From assembly GCA_937958045.1 (NCBI GenBank), contig CALFXL010000043.1, forward strand, positions 1 through 10,393: a DNA stretch of 10,393 bases. The letters are read 5' to 3'. This document shows, piece after piece, positions 7,207 through 10,393 of this stretch. Each line of letters starts with the position of its first letter. Positions within the stretch are counted from its first letter, which is position 1. The position numbers and the translations under genes were made by a program. The stretch is from an uncultured Opitutaceae bacterium. GTDB lineage: Bacteria > Verrucomicrobiota > Verrucomicrobiia > Opitutales > Opitutaceae. Below the pieces are notes generated by a model. It was given only the letters and a program-made list of their open reading frames with translations. It ran no database searches and was not told the origin of the DNA.

Positions 7207-8901
7207 ATGCGTCTGCCCGCTCTCCTCCTTTCCCTCTTCACTCTTCACACGTCGCTCTTCGCCTCGGCGCCCGTGGTTTTCGAGTCGTTCACCTACACCG
7301 GCCGCGACCCCGCTTTCGAAACGTCACTTCCAGCCGGCCACTTTCGGAATCCCATTCTCGCCGGCTTTTATCCCGATCCGTCGATTTGCCGCGTGCCCGG
7401 AAAAAATCCCGGCGATCCGGCGGATTATTACCTCATCAACTCCACCTTCGCCTACTTCCCGGGCATTCCGATTTTTCACAGCCGCGACCTCGTCTATTGG
7501 ACTCAGCTCGGCCATGTGATCGATCGTCCTTCGCAGCTCGACTACGACGGGCTTCGCACGACACGCGGCCTCTTCGCCCCGGCGATCGAATATCACGACG
7601 GCGTTTTCTACGTCATCTGCACGCACGTGGATGGCGGCGGCAATTTTCTCGTCACCGCCACCGATCCGGCCGGCCCTTGGTCCGATCCGATCTGGCTCCG
7701 TTTCGATGGCATCGATCCGTCGCTGTTTTTCGACGACGACGGTCGCGCGTGGCTCGTGAACAACGGCAATCCTCCCGATAACCAGCCGCTCTATTCCGGT
7801 CATCGCGCGATCTGGATTCAGGAGTTCGACATCGCCGCGAAGAAACTCATCGGCCCGCGCCAGATCATCATCAACGGCGGCGTCGATCTCGCGAAGAAGC
7901 CGGTGTGGATCGAGGGTCCGCATCTCTACAAACGCGACGGCTGGTATTATCTCTGTTGTGCCGAAGGCGGCACGAGCATCGATCATTCTCAGGTCATCTT
8001 TCGCGCGAAATCGCCGACCGGTCCGTTTGAGCCATGGGATAAAAATCCGATCCTCACGCAACGCGATCTCGATGGCACCGCGCCCGGCGCCATCACCTGC
8101 ACGGGTCACGCCGATCTCGTGATCGGACCTGATGGAAACTGGTGGTCCGTCTTTCTCGCATGTCGTCCATTCGCCCGCGATTACTGGACGACCGGCCGCG
8201 AGACGTTCCTGCTTCCGGTCACGTGGACCGACGACGGCTGGCCGACGATTCTGCCTCCGGGCGAACGCGTTCCCTCTGTGGTGGCAGCGCCTTCTCAGTC
8301 CTCGATCTCCACTCCTCACACATCGCTCAACGGCAACTTCACCTGGCATGATGATTTCGCCACCCCGACGCTTTCGCCGTTCTGGATGATGCTGCGCGCG
8401 CCGAAGGAGGCGTGGTGGAAACTCGAGCCCAGGCCCGGCCGCCTGCTGCTCACGCCGCAGCCTGTATCCCTTTTTCAACTACAGAACCCCGCCTTCCTCG
8501 CCCGCCGCGTGCAGCATGCGCGTTTTGACGTCGAAACCACCCTCTCGTTTCCGCTGCCCGACAACACCACCGCCGGCCTCGCGCTGTTTCAAAACGAGCA
8601 GCAACACTACGTCTTCGGCGTCCGTCGTAGTGAAAAATCCACTACACTCATCCTCGAACGCGCCAACGGCGGTGAACCCGTCCTCGTGACGTCCGCGCCG
8701 ATTCCGCACGACGTCACTTCGTTGTCGCTGAAACTCTCCGCCGACGAAACAAAGCTCGCGCTCGCTTACGCCCTCACGCCGGGCGAATGGATTCCGTTTC
8801 CTGCCGAGGCCGACATGATTCCCGTCACGGTGCAGGCTGCGGGCGGAGGTATTCATTTCACCGGCGCAGTCGTGGGACCGCACGCGCGTCTCGATCGTTA
8901 G
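7207..8901 (+). CDS. GH43 beta-xylosidase/alpha-L-arabinofuranosidase with C-terminal beta-sandwich, exported
   Basis: This 564-residue protein is a glycoside hydrolase family 43 five-bladed-propeller enzyme. Residues 1-21 form a signal peptide with a likely cut after ASA (21/22). The propeller spans about 45-355: NPILAGFYPDPSI carries the base Asp57, RFDGIDPSLFFDDDG the pKa-modulating Asp170, and VWIEGPHLYKRDGWYYL the acid Glu236. His301 in CTGHADLVIGPDGNWW matches the active-site histidine typical of GH43 xylosidases. After a Ser/Pro-rich linker (about 358-373), residues 377-564 form a second domain starting NFTWHDDF and containing AGLALFQNEQQHYVFGV, which fits the GH43 C-terminal beta-sandwich that often closes the active site. 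All three catalytic residues are present. Family sequence alone does not settle xylosidase versus arabinofuranosidase; the GH67 and GH52 neighbours point to xylo- or arabinoxylo-oligosaccharides. The start at 7207 gives the intact signal peptide. The leader ends CATCCCCCG with no Shine-Dalgarno. It lies 57 bp after the GH67 gene and is probably in the same operon. Confidence 0.93.
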   Translation: MRLPALLLSLFTLHTSLFASAPVVFESFTYTGRDPAFETSLPAGHFRNPILAGFYPDPSICRVPGKNPGDPADYYLINSTFAYFPGIPIFHSRDLVYWTQLGHVIDRPSQLDYDGLRTTRGLFAPAIEYHDGVFYVICTHVDGGGNFLVTATDPAGPWSDPIWLRFDGIDPSLFFDDDGRAWLVNNGNPPDNQPLYSGHRAIWIQEFDIAAKKLIGPRQIIINGGVDLAKKPVWIEGPHLYKRDGWYYLCCAEGGTSIDHSQVIFRAKSPTGPFEPWDKNPILTQRDLDGTAPGAITCTGHADLVIGPDGNWWSVFLACRPFARDYWTTGRETFLLPVTWTDDGWPTILPPGERVPSVVAAPSQSSISTPHTSLNGNFTWHDDFATPTLSPFWMMLRAPKEAWWKLEPRPGRLLLTPQPVSLFQLQNPAFLARRVQHARFDVETTLSFPLPDNTTAGLALFQNEQQHYVFGVRRSEKSTTLILERANGGEPVLVTSAPIPHDVTSLSLKLSADETKLALAYALTPGEWIPFPAEADMIPVTVQAAGGGIHFTGAVVGPHARLDR

Positions 8902-8946
8902 AACAATCTCCGCACTCATTCGTCGAGCGCGCGATTGCGATACGGC

Positions 8947-8975
8947 GCGGCGTGGTTTCTCTGCGCTTACGCCGC
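8947..8975 (+). other. Inverted repeat abutting the start codon of the PQQ dehydrogenase gene
   Basis: GCGGCGT (8947-8953) and ACGCCGC (8969-8975) are exact reverse complements with a 15-nt loop, and the 3' arm ends on the base before the ATG at 8976. Such a stem could hinder initiation at that ATG, or slow transcripts reading through from the GH43 gene; no T-tract follows. If translation instead began at the in-frame GTG at 8952, the repeat would be partly coding. In GC-rich DNA a 7-bp match may be chance. Confidence 0.3.
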
Positions 8976-10393
8976 ATGCTCTTCCCAACCATCGCCCCGC
9001 GCGCCTGCTTTCTTGCGGCGCTGATCGCCACGTCGTTTTTCGGCCTCACCGCGTCCGCGCAAAATCGTCACGCGCCGCGTTTGTACGCGCAGTTCTGCGC
9101 GAGTTGTCACGGCGCCAACATGCAGGGCGCGTCCGCACCGAGCATGCTCGACGACACCTGGCGCTACGGCGCGGACGATGCGACTATCGCACGCATCATT
9201 CGCGAAGGCACGGCCGACGGCGGCATGCCGCCTTTTGGCAACGCCTTCTCCGAGGGCGAGATTCGCGGACTCGTGGTTTACCTCCGCGAGCATCGTGCGG
9301 ACTACCAACGCCACCGTCCCACACGCAGCCAGCCGCAACACGACGAGGTCATTTCCAGCGAGCGGCATCGTTTCAAAATCGAAACCGTCGCCGATGGTCT
9401 CGACACGCCGTGGTCGATCGCGTGGCTGACCGATGGACGTCTCTTGATCACGGAGAAACCAGGTCGTTTGCGCATCGTGGAAAACGGTCGCCTGCTTCCC
9501 GATCCCGTGCGCGGCACACCGGCGGTCCACGATGGCGGCCAGGGCGGTTTGCTCGAAGTCGCGCCGCATCCCGACTACGCGAACAATGGATGGATCTATC
9601 TCGCGTTCAGCCACGCGATGAAAAACGCCAGCGGTCAAAACGTCTCCATGACCAAACTCGTGCGCGGTCGCATCCGCGACGGCGCGTGGCAGGACGAGGA
9701 AACGATCTGGTCCGCGCCGCCCGACACGTATCGCCGCGCCGGAGGCGTGCACTATGGTTGTCGCATCGCCTTCGATGGAAAGGGTTATTTGTTTTTCAGC
9801 CACGGTGAACGCGGCACGCAGGACCACGCGCAGGATCTTTCGCGTCCCAACGGAAAAATTCACCGCATCCACGACGATGGCCGCGTGCCCGAGGACAATC
9901 CTTTCGTGAACGATCCGCGCGCGATCGGCTCCATCTGGACTTACGGCAACCGCAATCCTCAGGGCCTCGATTTCGATCCGCGCACCGGTGTGTTGTGGGA
10001 AACCGAGCACGGGCCGCGCGGCGGCGACGAGCTCAACATCGTCGAGAAAGGCCGCAACTACGGCTGGCCCGTCATCACACACGGCATGAACTACGATGGC
10101 ACACCCATCACCGGCGAAACCGCGCGCGAGGGCATGGAGCAACCGGTGATTCATTGGACGCCGTCGATCGCCGTGTGCGGCATCGACTTCTACGAGGGCG
10201 ATCGTTTCCCGAAATGGACCGGACACCTCTTTGTCACCGCACTTGCGCAACAGGAGTTGCGTCGGCTCGTGATTGAGGACGGTCGCGTCACCCATCAAGA
10301 AGTGCTCCTAAAAGACATCTCGCGCTTGCGGGATGTCGGCAGCGGGCCGGACGGCTTGCTTTATGTCGTCATGAACGATCCCGGTCGCGTGAT
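8976..10393 (+). CDS. Cytochrome c-PQQ-dependent aldose dehydrogenase fusion (3' end beyond window)
   Basis: The open frame runs to the window edge without a stop, giving 472 residues. Residues 1-28 form a signal peptide (cut after ASA). Residues about 33-110 are a class I cytochrome c domain: haem site CASCH at 41-45 and the likely axial Met84 in GGMPPFG. Residues from about 131 on are a six-bladed soluble PQQ sugar dehydrogenase of the YliI/Asd type: LDTPWSIAW, GGQGGLLEVAPHPDY, HYGCRIAFDGKGYLFF with His259 at the expected catalytic base position, YGNRNPQGLDF with Arg326 as the expected PQQ contact, and EHGPRGGDELNI. The end (RDVGSGPDGLLYVV) matches the family's C-terminus, so probably only about 10-20 residues are missing. 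The role is oxidation of an aldose to its lactone in the periplasm, passing electrons from PQQH2 to the fused haem. An in-frame GTG at 8952 is an alternative start that would add positive charge ahead of the signal peptide. Separated from GH43 by 74 bp, it may be the last gene of the operon or its own unit. Substrate is inferred. Confidence 0.92.
   Translation, partial: MLFPTIAPRACFLAALIATSFFGLTASAQNRHAPRLYAQFCASCHGANMQGASAPSMLDDTWRYGADDATIARIIREGTADGGMPPFGNAFSEGEIRGLVVYLREHRADYQRHRPTRSQPQHDEVISSERHRFKIETVADGLDTPWSIAWLTDGRLLITEKPGRLRIVENGRLLPDPVRGTPAVHDGGQGGLLEVAPHPDYANNGWIYLAFSHAMKNASGQNVSMTKLVRGRIRDGAWQDEETIWSAPPDTYRRAGGVHYGCRIAFDGKGYLFFSHGERGTQDHAQDLSRPNGKIHRIHDDGRVPEDNPFVNDPRAIGSIWTYGNRNPQGLDFDPRTGVLWETEHGPRGGDELNIVEKGRNYGWPVITHGMNYDGTPITGETAREGMEQPVIHWTPSIAVCGIDFYEGDRFPKWTGHLFVTALAQQELRRLVIEDGRVTHQEVLLKDISRLRDVGSGPDGLLYVVMNDPGRV

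Noticed and set aside
7324..8478. Minus-strand open frame of 384 codons opposite the GH43 gene
   Set aside because: The plus-strand protein has all three GH43 catalytic residues; the antisense reading is Arg-rich with no family pattern.
8967..10298. Minus-strand open frame of 443 codons opposite the PQQ dehydrogenase
   Set aside because: The plus strand encodes clear CxxCH and PQQ-dehydrogenase motifs. The opposite reading resembles no family and is a shadow of codon bias.
1..10393. CRISPR array, insertion sequence, phage or defence genes
   Set aside because: No regularly spaced repeats, transposase or integrase motifs, terminal inverted repeats or target duplications were seen; all large genes are explained by sugar metabolism.

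Overview
The window reads as a high-GC, Gram-negative, carbohydrate-degrading bacterium, most likely a verrucomicrobium of the Opitutaceae type. This placement is inference. It rests on the LacI-family regulator with an AYR-type linker, the GPH sugar transporter with a long insert, starts without Shine-Dalgarno sequences behind C-rich leaders, and a REP-like GCCGAC/GTCGGC hairpin. No 16S or marker gene is present to confirm it.

Layout: bases 1-121 hold no recognisable gene and are locally AT-richer. A LacI-family regulator lies on the minus strand (122-1150). Across a 108-bp divergent spacer, four plus-strand genes follow closely: a GH52 beta-xylosidase (1259-3382), a GPH/MelB-type sugar:cation symporter (3484-4983), a GH67 alpha-glucuronidase (5005-7149) and a GH43 beta-xylosidase/arabinofuranosidase with a C-terminal beta-sandwich (7207-8901). 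After 74 bp comes a fusion of an N-terminal cytochrome c domain and a PQQ-dependent aldose dehydrogenase of the YliI/Asd type (8976 to the window end, where it is cut just short of its C-terminus).

How they fit together: this is a compact glucuronoxylan-oligosaccharide utilisation locus. GH67 and GH43 carry signal peptides and would act outside the cytoplasm, removing (4-O-methyl)glucuronic acid and arabinose or xylose from xylo-oligomers. The transporter would import the trimmed oligomers, and GH52, which has no signal peptide, would cleave them to xylose in the cytoplasm. The divergent LacI regulator is the obvious candidate to respond to a xylan-derived sugar. The cytochrome-PQQ dehydrogenase may oxidise free aldoses in the periplasm and pass electrons directly to the respiratory chain. 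No xylanase, SusC/D pair or TonB receptor is in view, so backbone cleavage and outer-membrane uptake must be encoded elsewhere.

The individual families are known. The less ordinary points are GH52 in this context, the cytochrome c-PQQ fusion next to a xylan operon, the C-rich leaders, and several small repeats, one of them an out-of-frame 14-bp tandem duplication inside the GH67 gene.
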